DNA from: Rhodanobacter sp. C06
GTDB lineage: Bacteria; Pseudomonadota; Gammaproteobacteria; Xanthomonadales; Rhodanobacteraceae
Length of the DNA: 64,000 nt
Assembly (NCBI RefSeq): GCF_002001105.1
Contig: NZ_MUNP01000070.1
Coordinates: 1-64,000, forward strand
Direction of reading: 5' to 3'
In this document: piece by piece, positions 30,495-39,280 of the stretch
Position numbering within the stretch: position 1 is the first letter of the stretch
How the letters are laid out: every line of letters starts with the position of its first letter
The notes under the pieces: generated by a model
What the model was told of the DNA's origin: nothing
Seen by the model: only the letters and a program-made list of their open reading frames with translations
Database searches by the model: none
Program-made: the position numbers and the translations under genes

Positions 30495-31598
30495 ATGCCA
30501 CGCCTGCCCGGCCTCGACCTGCTGCGCGCCATCGCCATCGTCTGGGTGATGTTGTTCCACTCGTGGATGATCGGCGGCCTCGGTACGCCGCTGTTCCAGC
30601 CCGTCGCCGACTACGGCTGGATGGGCGTGGACTTGTTCTTCGTGCTCAGCGGTTATCTGATCGGTTTCCAGTTGCTGGCGCCGCTCAGCCGCGGCGAGCC
30701 GCTGCGCTTTGGCGCGTTCTACCTGCGCCGCGCCTTCCGCATCCTGCCGGTATTTTTCGTCGTGCTGGCCGTGTATGTGTCATTTCCTGCCTGGCGCGAG
30801 GCGCCGGGCATGCAGCCGGCGTGGCAGTTCCTCACGTTCACGCTGAACCTCTTGATCGACTACCGGCACAACCAGGCGCTCTCGCACGCGTGGTCGCTGT
30901 GCGTGGAGGAACACTTCTACCTGCTGTTTCCGCTGCTGGCATGGTGGCTGGCGCGGCGTGCGTCGCGGGCGCGGGTCATCGGCGCCGTCGCGCTCGTGGT
31001 GCTGGCCGGTTTGGGGCTGCGCGCCTACGCCGTGCTGCACGGCAAGGACTGGCTGGAAAGCATCTATTACCCGACCTGGACGCGGTTGGACGGCCTGCTG
31101 GCCGGCGTGCTGCTGGCGACGATCCAGGCGTACCGTCCGCGCTGGTGGGCTGCCGCGCAGCGGCGCGCGAACACGCTCGCCGTCGCGGGCCTGCTGGTGG
31201 TCGGCGCAGCCATCTGGTTGTTCCGCGACAAGACTGCGTTCGCCGCCAGCGTGTTCGGCTTTCCGCTGCTCGCGCTGGGGCTGGCCTTGCTGGTAGCCGC
31301 CGCGGCCGGCCCCGCCGGCTGGCTGGGCCGCTGGCGCATCCCCGGCGCGGGCTGGATCGCAGGCATCTCGTACAGCCTCTACCTGAGCCACAAGCTGGCC
31401 ATGCACGCGGTGCACGATGCATTGTCGAACTGGCCCGCGGTGCACGGGCCCGCCGCCTTCGTCGTGTACGTGCTGGCGATCGCCGCCACCGGTGCGCTGC
31501 TGCACTACGCCATCGAGCGACCGTTCCTGCGACTGCGCACGCGACTGGCCGGCGGCGGCGTACGCCCGCTCGCTGAAACCCAAACGGCATCGGCCTGA
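30495..31598 (+). CDS. Acyltransferase 3 family membrane protein
   Basis: This 367-residue protein has about ten membrane helices and the features of OafA/YrhL-type acyltransferases: GLDLLRAIAIVWVMLFHSW near the N-terminus, GWMGVDLFFVLSGYLIGFQL, YLRRAFRILPVFF and HAWSLCVEEHFYLLFPL. Such enzymes O-acetylate envelope sugars or exported molecules. The acceptor is unknown. The ATG follows AAGGGGAACCC. There are no polysaccharide genes next to it. Confidence 0.9.
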   Translation: MPRLPGLDLLRAIAIVWVMLFHSWMIGGLGTPLFQPVADYGWMGVDLFFVLSGYLIGFQLLAPLSRGEPLRFGAFYLRRAFRILPVFFVVLAVYVSFPAWREAPGMQPAWQFLTFTLNLLIDYRHNQALSHAWSLCVEEHFYLLFPLLAWWLARRASRARVIGAVALVVLAGLGLRAYAVLHGKDWLESIYYPTWTRLDGLLAGVLLATIQAYRPRWWAAAQRRANTLAVAGLLVVGAAIWLFRDKTAFAASVFGFPLLALGLALLVAAAAGPAGWLGRWRIPGAGWIAGISYSLYLSHKLAMHAVHDALSNWPAVHGPAAFVVYVLAIAATGALLHYAIERPFLRLRTRLAGGGVRPLAETQTASA

Positions 31599-31633
31599 GT
31601 TCGCGCCGCGCACGGCAACGGGATCGAAGCAGC

Positions 31634-33037
31634 CTACGGCAGCCCCATGCCATGCAGCGCGCCCTTGATGTGCTGCGCGGCTTGCGCCGCGTTCTGCAGG
31701 GGCGGCGCCACCGGCACCTGACCGTTCGCCAGATTGCGCAGGTGGTCGTCGACGGACACGCCCGCACCCAGCGGCGCCAGCACGCTGGCGGCGCCCTGCA
31801 TCGCCTGCTGGAAACTGTTGAGCGGCGCGTTGCGCGCGGCCTGCAAGCCGACGGGATCGGCGGCCATGACGCGCGCTACCACCGGGTCGCGCGGATCGGG
31901 TTCGGGCGCATCCAGCGTCAGCACCTGGCCCAGGTCGGGCGCGGCCGCATCGCGTGCGGTCAGCGGCGCGGCGATGCCGTAGCGCAGGCGCAGGGTCTTG
32001 ATGATGGCCGTGTGGTCGAACGGCTGGCCGGAGCCGGCGCGGAACACCGTGCCCTTGCGTACCCACGGCGAAGCCACCACCGCCGGCACGCGCACGCCCA
32101 GCCGGTCGAAGGCGAACACCTGCCCGGGTTGCGCCGGGGCCGGCGACACCGCGAGGGGCGGCGGCACGTGGTCGTGGCAGCCGCCATGCTCGTCGAAGGT
32201 CACCACCAGCATCGTCGACGGCCACTGCGGCGAACCGAGCAAGGCGTTGTACACCTGCGCCACCAGGGCATCGCCATAGCCGATGTCGTGCGGCGGATGC
32301 ATGTCGCTGGGCCAGTCCTGGTCGGCGAAGTAACGCGGCTCGATGAAGCTGTACGAGGGCAAGCTGCCATTCGCCGCGTCGGCAAGGAAATCGTCGAACC
32401 GGTGGAAGTGATCCAGATGCCCCCACAGCCGCGACAGCGTCAGCGACTGCGCGAAGTCGTGGTAGTACACGGCCCAGCCGTCGGGAGCCACGCCGTCGAG
32501 CGCGTTGAACACCGTCGGCATCAGGTAGGGAAAACGCGGCGGCGAGTTGTTCTCGTAGCCTTGCGCCGTGCCGGTGTGCACGAAGAAGCGGTTGGGCCAG
32601 GTCTGGCATGGCGCGGAGGCGAACCACGCATCGCAGACCGCGTAGTTGCGCGCCAGTGCGGCGAGCGCCGGCACCTGCCCGGGCAGGAAGCCGTGCATGA
32701 TGTCGCGCGGCTCGCCACCGTTGCGCGCGTAGTTGACCGCGAAGCCCTGCATGCCCGGTGGCTGCGCACCGGGCGGCGACGCGCCGAACAGCTGCTGGTT
32801 GATGTCGCCGAACGATTCGCCCGGATCGGGCCTGGGCAACACCATGCTGCCGTCCGGCCACGGGATGGGCGAGGTCCAGACCGGGATCGGCGCGCCGTTG
32901 CCATCCGGGTTGGACTCCTGCCCGGACAAGCCGTCGAAGTCCGCGCTCTTCGGATAGAGCCTGCCGAACAGGTTGTCGAACGAGCGGTTCTCCAGCATCA
33001 GCACCACGAAGTGCTCGATGACGTTCAAGCCTGCCAT
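31634..33037 (-). CDS. Phosphoesterase family protein (phospholipase C / acid phosphatase type)
   Basis: This 467-residue protein belongs to the phosphoesterase family of bacterial phospholipase C and AcpA. The N-terminal HFVVLMLENRSFDNLFGR contains the metal-binding Glu-Asn and nucleophile region. The metal-site block TFDEHGGCHDHVPPP is in the middle, followed by ASPWVRKGTV and PFDHTAIIKTLR. It starts at an ATG with GGAGG seven to twelve bases upstream. I see no signal peptide, unlike most secreted members, so it may act in the cytoplasm or be exported another way. The C-terminal 60 residues are Ala/Gln-rich. Confidence 0.88.
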   Translation of the reverse strand: MAGLNVIEHFVVLMLENRSFDNLFGRLYPKSADFDGLSGQESNPDGNGAPIPVWTSPIPWPDGSMVLPRPDPGESFGDINQQLFGASPPGAQPPGMQGFAVNYARNGGEPRDIMHGFLPGQVPALAALARNYAVCDAWFASAPCQTWPNRFFVHTGTAQGYENNSPPRFPYLMPTVFNALDGVAPDGWAVYYHDFAQSLTLSRLWGHLDHFHRFDDFLADAANGSLPSYSFIEPRYFADQDWPSDMHPPHDIGYGDALVAQVYNALLGSPQWPSTMLVVTFDEHGGCHDHVPPPLAVSPAPAQPGQVFAFDRLGVRVPAVVASPWVRKGTVFRAGSGQPFDHTAIIKTLRLRYGIAAPLTARDAAAPDLGQVLTLDAPEPDPRDPVVARVMAADPVGLQAARNAPLNSFQQAMQGAASVLAPLGAGVSVDDHLRNLANGQVPVAPPLQNAAQAAQHIKGALHGMGLP

Positions 33038-33211
33038 GCCTGTTCCCTCCCCTTGGCACCACAGTCGACGCCCAGCGCCCGGCGGACGATCGGCCGCCAC
33101 TATCGGGATTCCGTCGCCGGTCGCCAAGTGCCGCGCTGGTGAATTGAATCGCCCGCTGCCGGCCCCATCTGGAACGGATCGCGGCCCGCCGCCCAGCCCC
33201 TCCGGAACTCC

Positions 33212-34978
33212 ATGAGCGACTCCGCGCAGCCCCGCTCGACCCGCCGCCTCGGCGCCTTGCGCCAGCTGTGGCCGTTCCTCAAGCCGCATTGGCGACTGGC
33301 CGCGGGCTGGCTGCTGTTCCTGGGCATCTCGTCCACCGCCACCCTGGTGCTGCCGATGGCGGCGCGGCAGATCATCGAGCACGGTTTCGAGCACACCGAC
33401 CCCGCCGCGATCAACGCCACCTTCCTGGGCCTGTTCGCGGTGGCGCTGGTACTGGCCGTCGCCACGGCCGCACGCTACTTCTGCATCACCCTGCTGGGCG
33501 AACGCGCGCTGGCCTCGCTGCGCAGCCAGCTCTACGCGCACGTGATCCGGCTGGACGTGGGCTTCTTCGAGAAGAGCCGCGTGGGCGAGCTGAACTCGCG
33601 CCTCGGCACCGACACCGAGGTGGTGCAGGCGCTGATCGGCTCAGGCATCTCGGTGGCACTGCGCAGCGTGGTGATGCTGCTGGGCGCCAGCGCGATGATG
33701 ATCTGGACCAGCCCGCGCCTCGCCGGCCTCACCGCACTGGTGATTCCGGCCGTGATGCTGCCGATACTCGTGTTCGGCCGCCGCGTGCAGAAGCTGTCGC
33801 GCGCCAGCCAGGACCGCCTCGCCGATGCCGCGGCGATCGCCAACGAGACGCTCAACGCCGCACCCGCGGTGAAGGCCTATGCGCGCGAGGACATCGAAAG
33901 CACGCGCTACGCCGGCGCGATCACCCGCGCGCTGGCCTCGGCACGCTCGCGCATCGGCATGCGCGCGTGGCTCACTGCCGCGGTAATCGTGCTGTTCTTC
34001 GGCGCGATCACCCTGGTGCTGTGGGCCGGCGCGCGCGACGTGCTGGCCGGCACGCTGAGCGCCGGCGTGCTGGGCCAGTTCGTGCTGTATGCGATCTTCG
34101 CCGCCGGCTCGGTGGCGGGGCTTTCCGAAGTGTGGGGCGACGTGATGCGCGCGGCCGGCGCGATGGAACGCATCGGCGAACTGTTCGCCGAGCACGCCGA
34201 CATCGCCAGTCCGCCACAACCGCAGGTGCTGCCGCGTCCGGTGAGCGGTGCGCTCTCCTTCGAGCACGTGCGCTTCCACTACCCCACCCGCCCCGACGCA
34301 CCGGCGCTGCACGACTTCAACCTCGACATCCAGCCCGGCGAGACGGTGGCCCTGGTCGGCCCCTCCGGTGCGGGCAAGAGCACGGTGCTGGCGCTGCTGC
34401 TGCGCTTCTACGATCCGCAGTCCGGCCGCATCACCTTCGATGGCGTCGACCTGCGCGCACTGGCGCTGCCTGAGCTGCGCGGCGCGATCGCGCTGGTGCC
34501 GCAGGAGACCGCGATCTTCGCCGGCAGCGCCGCCGACAACATCCGCTTCGGCCGCCAGGACGCCGGCGACGACGAGGTGACCGAGGCCGCCCGCGCCGCC
34601 GAGGCGCACGACTTCATCCGTGCGCTGCCCGAAGGCTATGCGGCGGAACTCGGCGAACGCGGTGTGCGCCTGTCCGGTGGCCAGCGCCAGCGCATCGCGA
34701 TCGCCCGCGCGATCCTGCGCGACGCACCGCTGCTGCTGCTCGACGAAGCCACCTCCGCGCTGGACGCGCAATCCGAAGCCGCGATCCAGCAGGCGCTCGC
34801 ACGGCTGGAACAGGGCCGTACCACGCTGGTCATCGCCCACCGACTCGCCACCGTGCAGCGCGCCGACCGCATCGTGGTGCTGGACGGCGGCCGCATCGTG
34901 GCGCAGGGCACGCACGAGAGCCTGCTGGCCGAGGGTGGGCTATACGCGGAGCTGGCGCGACTGCAGTTCGTGGCCTGA
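33212..34978 (+). CDS. ABC transporter, fused permease and ATPase (exporter half-transporter)
   Basis: This 588-residue half-transporter has six membrane helices in residues about 25-310 and an ATPase domain from about 345. Walker A GPSGAGKST is at 383-391, the signature LSGGQRQ near 487-493, and Walker B LLLLDEATSALD near 508-519; the H-loop is IAHR. The layout is that of MsbA/LmrA-like and ABCB-type exporters. It is predicted to form a homodimer. The substrate is unknown. It is divergent from the phosphoesterase gene across 174 bases. Confidence 0.93.
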   Translation: MSDSAQPRSTRRLGALRQLWPFLKPHWRLAAGWLLFLGISSTATLVLPMAARQIIEHGFEHTDPAAINATFLGLFAVALVLAVATAARYFCITLLGERALASLRSQLYAHVIRLDVGFFEKSRVGELNSRLGTDTEVVQALIGSGISVALRSVVMLLGASAMMIWTSPRLAGLTALVIPAVMLPILVFGRRVQKLSRASQDRLADAAAIANETLNAAPAVKAYAREDIESTRYAGAITRALASARSRIGMRAWLTAAVIVLFFGAITLVLWAGARDVLAGTLSAGVLGQFVLYAIFAAGSVAGLSEVWGDVMRAAGAMERIGELFAEHADIASPPQPQVLPRPVSGALSFEHVRFHYPTRPDAPALHDFNLDIQPGETVALVGPSGAGKSTVLALLLRFYDPQSGRITFDGVDLRALALPELRGAIALVPQETAIFAGSAADNIRFGRQDAGDDEVTEAARAAEAHDFIRALPEGYAAELGERGVRLSGGQRQRIAIARAILRDAPLLLLDEATSALDAQSEAAIQQALARLEQGRTTLVIAHRLATVQRADRIVVLDGGRIVAQGTHESLLAEGGLYAELARLQFVA

Positions 34979-35200
34979 GCAGACACGGCCGGTCCCACAC
35001 GCGGCGCGCGGCATCGCCATGCGTGCCCGTCGCGCGAGGCAACTGAACCGCAACCCGCTGTTCATTTTGCGTCTGGTTTTTTTTCACGTCGCCCTGCCGA
35101 ACGCGATGGTCCCATCGGTGCTGCCCGGGCCGGCTCGCGATCGTCCGGACCATGGATACGCCTGCCGGCACGACTCGTCCCCACCACGAAGGAGTGCACC

Positions 35201-35707
35201 ATGGACAAACGCCTGCTTCCCCTGCTGGTCGGGTTGTCGATCAGCGCCGCCGTCTTCGCGCAAACCACGTCCTTGCCGACGACATCTTCGACTGCCACCC
35301 GGACCACTACGACCACGACCACGACCTCCTGGTCGACGCAGCCACCGAACGGTGCGATGAGCGAGGAGGCAATCAAGAGCGCTATCGCCAGCGCGGGCTA
35401 CCAGAAAGTGAAAGGCCTGGAGTTCAAGGATGGGGTATGGCGCGCCAAGGCCCGCGGCGGCAACAAGAAATGGGCCAAGCTTGCCGTCGGGCCGGTTTCC
35501 GGCAAGGTCTATCCGTCCGACGCCCCCTCCCGGCTCAACGAGGATGAGGTCAGCGCAAGGCTGACCGCGGCCGGCTACCAGAACGTCAAGGATGTGAAAT
35601 TCGATCACGGCCTGTGGCGTGCGGAGGCGAAATCGCCCCATGGCCACAGCGTCGACCTGCTGGCCGATCCGGATGACGGCAGTGTGGTCGCCCAGTCGCA
35701 CGGCTGA
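35201..35707 (+). CDS. Secreted protein with two PepSY-like repeats
   Basis: This 168-residue protein has a signal peptide (1-20, ending VFA). A threonine- and serine-rich linker follows (about 22-50). The rest is two homologous repeats, about 53-107 and 112-166, sharing E-x-x-(I/V)-x-(S/A)-x-(I/L)-x-x-AGYQ-x-VK-x-x-x-F-x-x-G-x-WRA-x-A. These look like PepSY-type domains, which often bind or inhibit peptidases or sit near heme proteins. It is probably periplasmic. The ATG has GAAGGAG upstream. Function is unknown; it stands alone. Confidence 0.8.
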   Translation: MDKRLLPLLVGLSISAAVFAQTTSLPTTSSTATRTTTTTTTTSWSTQPPNGAMSEEAIKSAIASAGYQKVKGLEFKDGVWRAKARGGNKKWAKLAVGPVSGKVYPSDAPSRLNEDEVSARLTAAGYQNVKDVKFDHGLWRAEAKSPHGHSVDLLADPDDGSVVAQSHG

Positions 35708-35802
35708 TCCGCTTCCCGTGCGCCACGTGCAAGTCCGCTCAATCGCGGCGACGGGGCGTCATCGTTTCAGGAGCGCTCGCACAAAGCCACGTGGCGGCGG
35801 GA

Positions 35803-36999
35803 CTACGGCTTCCGCTCCGCATCCACCGCCCGCTTGACCGCCGCCACGAACGCGCGCCGCCCGGCCACCAGTTCCTTCGAGGTCGCCGCCGGCCACGAGG
35901 CCACCTGCGCGATCACCAGCTTGCGGGCCGGATCGACATAGACCATCTGTCCGAAGATGCCGATGGCGGCATAACTGCCATCGGCGTCGGTCCACCACAG
36001 AAAACCGTAACCGCGATCCGGCGCGCCGGTGGCGGCGTGCCGCCGCGTGGCGCCGGCCAGCCAGGCCTTCGCGATCACGGGCCTGCCGGCTACGCGGCCG
36101 CCGTCCAGCATGAACTGCCCCAGCCGCGCGTAATCGCCCAGCGTGGCCGAGAGGCCGCTGCCGCCGGTGTCGCTGCCATCGCACTCGTCCTTGATCCAGT
36201 ACGCGTCGGAAGCCATGCCGTACGGCTTCCAGACCGTCTCGGAGAGGTAGGCGGCCAGCGAGCGATGCGTGGCCCGCTGCACCAGGATGCCGAGCAGGTC
36301 GGTCTCCGCGGTGTTGTAGTTCCAGTGTGTGCCGGCCGGCCATTGCCGCGGCAATTTCTTCAGGTAGGACAGCACGTGCGCCTCGCCGTCTACGCAGGCG
36401 CCGAGGTACATCTGCGCCACGTCCGACTTCGCGTCGTCGTAGTCCTCGTTCCAGCGCACGCCGGAGGTCATCGTCAGCAGCTGCTCCACCGTGACGTCGG
36501 CATACGCGCTGCCGCGCAGTTCCGGGATGTAGCGGCCGAGCCGGTCGTTCATGCTGCGGATATCGCCCTGCTGCAAGGCGATCCCCAGCAGCACGGAAGT
36601 CACCGACTTGGCCACCGAGAACGAGATCCAGCGCTGCGTCGGCCCGAAACCCAGCGCGTAGCGTTCCAGCCGCACCCGGCCATCCTGCAGCACCATCACC
36701 CCGGCGACGTGGTACTTCGCCATGTAGCCGGCCAGTTGCGCGGCTTCATCGCTCCCTTCCACCACCAGCGGCTTGCCCGCTGGCAGCGCATGCACCTGCG
36801 TGCCATGCGTCGCGCGGTCGCTGGGAAAGCGCTCGTACATCCGCCGGAACTGCGCATCGCGCTCGGCTTGCGGCCAGAACAGCACGCCTTCGAGCTGCTG
36901 GCCGATGGTGGGTTCGGCCGCATCGGCTGCGGCTGAAGGCAGCGAGGCACCCAGGCACAGGGCGATGGCGAACAGGCAGGTACGGAGGTTTGCGGGCAT
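35803..36999 (-). CDS. Serine hydrolase, class C beta-lactamase fold
   Basis: This 398-residue protein has a signal peptide (1-28). It has the serine hydrolase motif SVAK (S128-K131) and a tyrosine motif YNT at 228-230, followed by AETDLLGILVQR. It also has TMTSGVRWNEDYDD and GYGFLWWTD, typical of the beta-lactamase/esterase group that includes NylB-like and EstB-like enzymes. It is probably a periplasmic esterase, amidase or D-peptidase rather than a true AmpC, because the third KTG motif is not evident. The substrate is unknown. Confidence 0.88.
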   Translation of the reverse strand: MPANLRTCLFAIALCLGASLPSAAADAAEPTIGQQLEGVLFWPQAERDAQFRRMYERFPSDRATHGTQVHALPAGKPLVVEGSDEAAQLAGYMAKYHVAGVMVLQDGRVRLERYALGFGPTQRWISFSVAKSVTSVLLGIALQQGDIRSMNDRLGRYIPELRGSAYADVTVEQLLTMTSGVRWNEDYDDAKSDVAQMYLGACVDGEAHVLSYLKKLPRQWPAGTHWNYNTAETDLLGILVQRATHRSLAAYLSETVWKPYGMASDAYWIKDECDGSDTGGSGLSATLGDYARLGQFMLDGGRVAGRPVIAKAWLAGATRRHAATGAPDRGYGFLWWTDADGSYAAIGIFGQMVYVDPARKLVIAQVASWPAATSKELVAGRRAFVAAVKRAVDAERKP

Positions 37000-37028
37000 G
37001 TCGGCACGGGATGCAAGGCAGCGAAGCC

Positions 37029-37510
37029 ATGATTCTAAACGGTCGCCACCAGGCGCAGGTCGCCCATGCGAGGGCTGCGCATGGCCAGCTGATCACCGGG
37101 CACAGCTCGAAGGTATGGATCGACTACACCGGCACGGGACGCGTGGTGTTCGACATCTTCAAGCAGGAACGCATGCCGCACATCATGCCGCTGACGATTG
37201 CATTCGGCGGCCAGGAAGGCCCCAACGATCGCGGCGGTCACAACGTGCCGAAGCTGTCGCTGGTGGGCAGGCTGCACAGGCACTCATGCATGCCCGGCGC
37301 CTGCTCATGCCCGTCACGTTGCCACTGGCGAAGACGTTCCGGCGCGAGCCGCTGGATTTTCACGTGAGCCTTGCCGCCATCGGCAACCCCACGTTCGGCG
37401 CGCGAGGGGGACAAACGACGACTTGATCCTGGCGGTACGCTGGCGCCCTGCCGGACAGCGGCCGCGAGATCATCGTGGAGCCGTTGCGGTTCGCGCAGGG
37501 GTGGGCTGAT
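37029..37510 (+). pseudogene. Probable decayed gene spread over several frames
   Basis: The plus strand has protein-like stretches in different frames. VWIDYTGTGRVVFDIFKQE lies near 37115-37170; LAKTFRREPLDFHVSLAAI lies near 37325-37380 in another frame. An in-frame stop follows near 37425, and then SGREIIVEPLRFAQGW continues in the same frame as the second stretch. Together they suggest one gene broken by a frameshift and a stop. No family is recognised, so both identity and limits are uncertain. Confidence 0.3.
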
Positions 37511-37525
37511 CGGATGCCCCGCCGA

Positions 37526-37711
37526 TCAGCCGCGATGGCTGCCCTTGTGGTCCCTGGGGTTCAAGGGCGCCTGGCCGGTGTGCGCGGGATCGCGCGCAAA
37601 GCGCTTCGTCGAATGGAACTGCGTTGCATGTTCGGCTACGGAGTCGACTTTCTTGCTGGAGTACACCGCGTGGATATCGGCGGCAGTCAGGATCTCGGGC
37701 GTTTTGCTCAT
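37526..37711 (-). CDS. Possible small protein, 61 residues
   Basis: The frame MSKTPEILTAADIHAVYSSK continues to a histidine- and proline-rich end (HTGQAPLNPRDHKGSHRG). Amino acid use looks natural, unlike overlapping frames, and the ATG is in a gene-free stretch. No strong ribosome site is seen. It may be a lineage-specific cytosolic protein. There is no recognised domain. Confidence 0.4.
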   Translation of the reverse strand: MSKTPEILTAADIHAVYSSKKVDSVAEHATQFHSTKRFARDPAHTGQAPLNPRDHKGSHRG

Positions 37712-37910
37712 TCGGGCGGCTCATGGTGAGGGAATGTCTGGCCACCATACTCCCTAACTGCCGATCGCATGGCGCAGCGTCATCGGTTCGCGTTGATCGC
37801 CGCCGTGTCCATGCAACAGAACGCGCCGCCACAACCGGATACCTGACGGATACAGCGCGCAACACCAAATCGCCCGCTCTCGAAATTCATTCGCAATCCA
37901 TTGTTTCCAT

Positions 37911-37997
37911 TGGTGCCCGGAGCGGGGATCGAACCCGCATGGCCGCGAGGCCGAGGGATTTTAAGTCCCTTGCGTATACCAGTTTCGCCACCCGGGC
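37911..37997 (-). tRNA. tRNA-Leu (UAA anticodon)
   Basis: The reverse strand gives a class II tRNA: acceptor GCCCGGG paired with the CCGGGC end, D arm GGCGAAACTGGTATACGC, anticodon loop CTTAAAA (anticodon TAA), long variable arm, T loop GGTTCGATCCC, discriminator A and encoded CCA. It is 87 bases long. It is last in the Gly-Gly-Cys-Leu cluster downstream of pgsA, equivalent to leuZ in E. coli. Confidence 0.97.
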
Positions 37998-38074
37998 GAC
38001 GAGCGGAATGCCTGCGCGCAGGCGGCGCGGATCGTAGCACGCACGCGGAGCGCGACCGCCGCGAAACATGCGCG

Positions 38075-38098
38075 CACAAAAAACCCGCCATGCGGCGG
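38075..38098 (-). terminator. Rho-independent terminator-like hairpin after tRNA-Cys
   Basis: On the minus strand, GCCCGCC, a four-base loop GCAT and GGCGGGT are followed by a run of six T residues. This is a strong intrinsic terminator. It lies 33 bases downstream of tRNA-Cys and upstream of tRNA-Leu. Confidence 0.75.
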
Positions 38099-38130
38099 GC
38101 TTCTGGCTGGCGCAGTAGCCAGCGGAACTA

Positions 38131-38204
38131 TGGAGGCCGAGGTCGGAATCGAACCGGCGTACGCGGATTTGCAGTCCGCTGCATGACCACTCTGCCACCC
38201 GGCC
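38131..38204 (-). tRNA. tRNA-Cys (GCA anticodon)
   Basis: The reverse strand folds as a 74-base tRNA: acceptor GGCCGGG, D arm with GCAGAGTGGTCATGC, anticodon loop CTGCAAA (GCA), T loop GGTTCGATTCC and encoded CCA after discriminator T. It lies between the second tRNA-Gly and tRNA-Leu. Confidence 0.97.
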
Positions 38205-38249
38205 AGATGGCGCAGTCGCGATCCACGGGGATCATCGGCTGCCGATAAA

Positions 38250-38277
38250 ACAAAACCCCGGCGACGCGAGGTTTTGC
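38250..38277 (-). terminator. Terminator-like hairpin after the second tRNA-Gly
   Basis: On the minus strand, CAAAACC and GGTTTTG flank a GC-rich loop (TCGCGTCGCCGG), followed by TTTTAT. It looks like an intrinsic terminator or attenuator located 9 bases after tRNA-Gly(2) and before tRNA-Cys. Confidence 0.55.
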
Positions 38278-38285
38278 TGGAAAAC

Positions 38286-38361
<76 letters not shown>

Positions 38362-38439
38362 TTGAGGAGCCGCCTATGGTAGCAGAACAACGGCGGATGT
38401 GAAGCCCTCGACCCGCGCCGGATGGCGGGCCCGGAAACG

Positions 38440-38467
38440 ACGAAGCCCCGGCGGACCGGGGCTTCGT
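38440..38467 (-). terminator. Terminator-like 12-bp perfect hairpin after the first tRNA-Gly
   Basis: ACGAAGCCCCGG and CCGGGGCTTCGT form a perfect 12-base inverted repeat around a four-base loop, 9 bases downstream of tRNA-Gly(1). On the minus strand it is followed by CGTTTCC, only a weak T-run. It may reduce or process read-through between the two tRNA-Gly genes. Confidence 0.5.
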
Positions 38468-38476
38468 GCGCGGATC

Positions 38477-38552
<76 letters not shown>

Positions 38553-38564
38553 TGAGGAGCGCGC

Positions 38565-38592
38565 ATTCTAATACGCGGATACGCCGCGTCAA
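38565..38592 (-). promoter_or_regulatory. Sigma-70 promoter of the tRNA cluster, with GC-rich discriminator
   Basis: On the minus strand, TTGACG (38592-38587) and TAGAAT (38570-38565) are separated by 16 bases and followed by GCGCGC. The hexamers are close to the -35 and -10 consensus. The GC-rich discriminator after the -10 is typical of stable-RNA promoters under stringent (ppGpp) control. The tRNA-Gly(1) 5' end is 12 bases after the -10. Confidence 0.65.
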
Positions 38593-38611
38593 GGCTTCCC
38601 GCGCGTGCCGT

Positions 38612-39220
38612 TCAACCGTCGTGCGGCGCGTCTGGCTGCCGCGGCGCATCGCCGCGCAAGGTGGGCCACGCCGCGTGCAGGTAGTACAGGCCCGACCAGA
38701 TGGTGAGCACGCCGGCGATCACCAGCAGCGCCTCGCCGATGTGGTACAGGCGCAGCGCGGTGGCCTCCTTCTCGTGTTGCACGATCAGCACCACCAGCGC
38801 CACGATCTGCATCACCGTCTTCAGCTTGCCGATGAACGCCACCTTGACCGTGGCGCGCATGCCGACTTCGGCCATCCATTCGCGAAGCGCCGAAATGCTG
38901 ATCTCGCGTCCCACGATCACCGCTGCGGTCACCGCCATCACGATGCTGGACCATCCTTCCGGATGCGACTCCACCAGCAGGAACAGGGTCACCGCCACCA
39001 TCAGCTTGTCGGCCACCGGGTCGAGAAAGGCGCCGAACGCCGAGGTGAGGTTCATGCGCCGCGCGAGGAAGCCGTCCAGCCAGTCGGTGACGGCGGCGAG
39101 CACAAACACGATCGCGGCGGTGATGTTGTGGCCGTGGAACGGCAGGTAGAACACCAGCACCATCACCGGCAGCAGCGCCACGCGGAACAGGGTCAGCCAG
39201 GTGGGGAGGTTGATGCGCAT
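38612..39220 (-). CDS. pgsA: CDP-diacylglycerol--glycerol-3-phosphate 3-phosphatidyltransferase
   Basis: PgsA makes phosphatidylglycerophosphate, the first step to phosphatidylglycerol and cardiolipin, in the inner membrane. The protein has 202 residues with several helices. The CDP-alcohol phosphotransferase signature is seen as D-W-L-D-G-F-L-A-R and then FGAFLDPVADKLM. The start at the ATG at 39220 gives the usual MRINLPTWLTLFR opening; the ribosome site is weak. It follows uvrC on the same strand and precedes the tRNA cluster, as in E. coli. Confidence 0.96.
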   Translation of the reverse strand: MRINLPTWLTLFRVALLPVMVLVFYLPFHGHNITAAIVFVLAAVTDWLDGFLARRMNLTSAFGAFLDPVADKLMVAVTLFLLVESHPEGWSSIVMAVTAAVIVGREISISALREWMAEVGMRATVKVAFIGKLKTVMQIVALVVLIVQHEKEATALRLYHIGEALLVIAGVLTIWSGLYYLHAAWPTLRGDAPRQPDAPHDG

Positions 39221-39280
39221 GCGGGGGTCCGTCGGTTTGCCACAGTGTCGCATGCCGCCGCGTCACGGCGCAGCGAAATT

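Noticed and set aside
35803-36999. AmpC beta-lactamase
   Set aside because: The SxxK motif is present but the KTG motif is not evident, and the sequence fits general serine hydrolases better.
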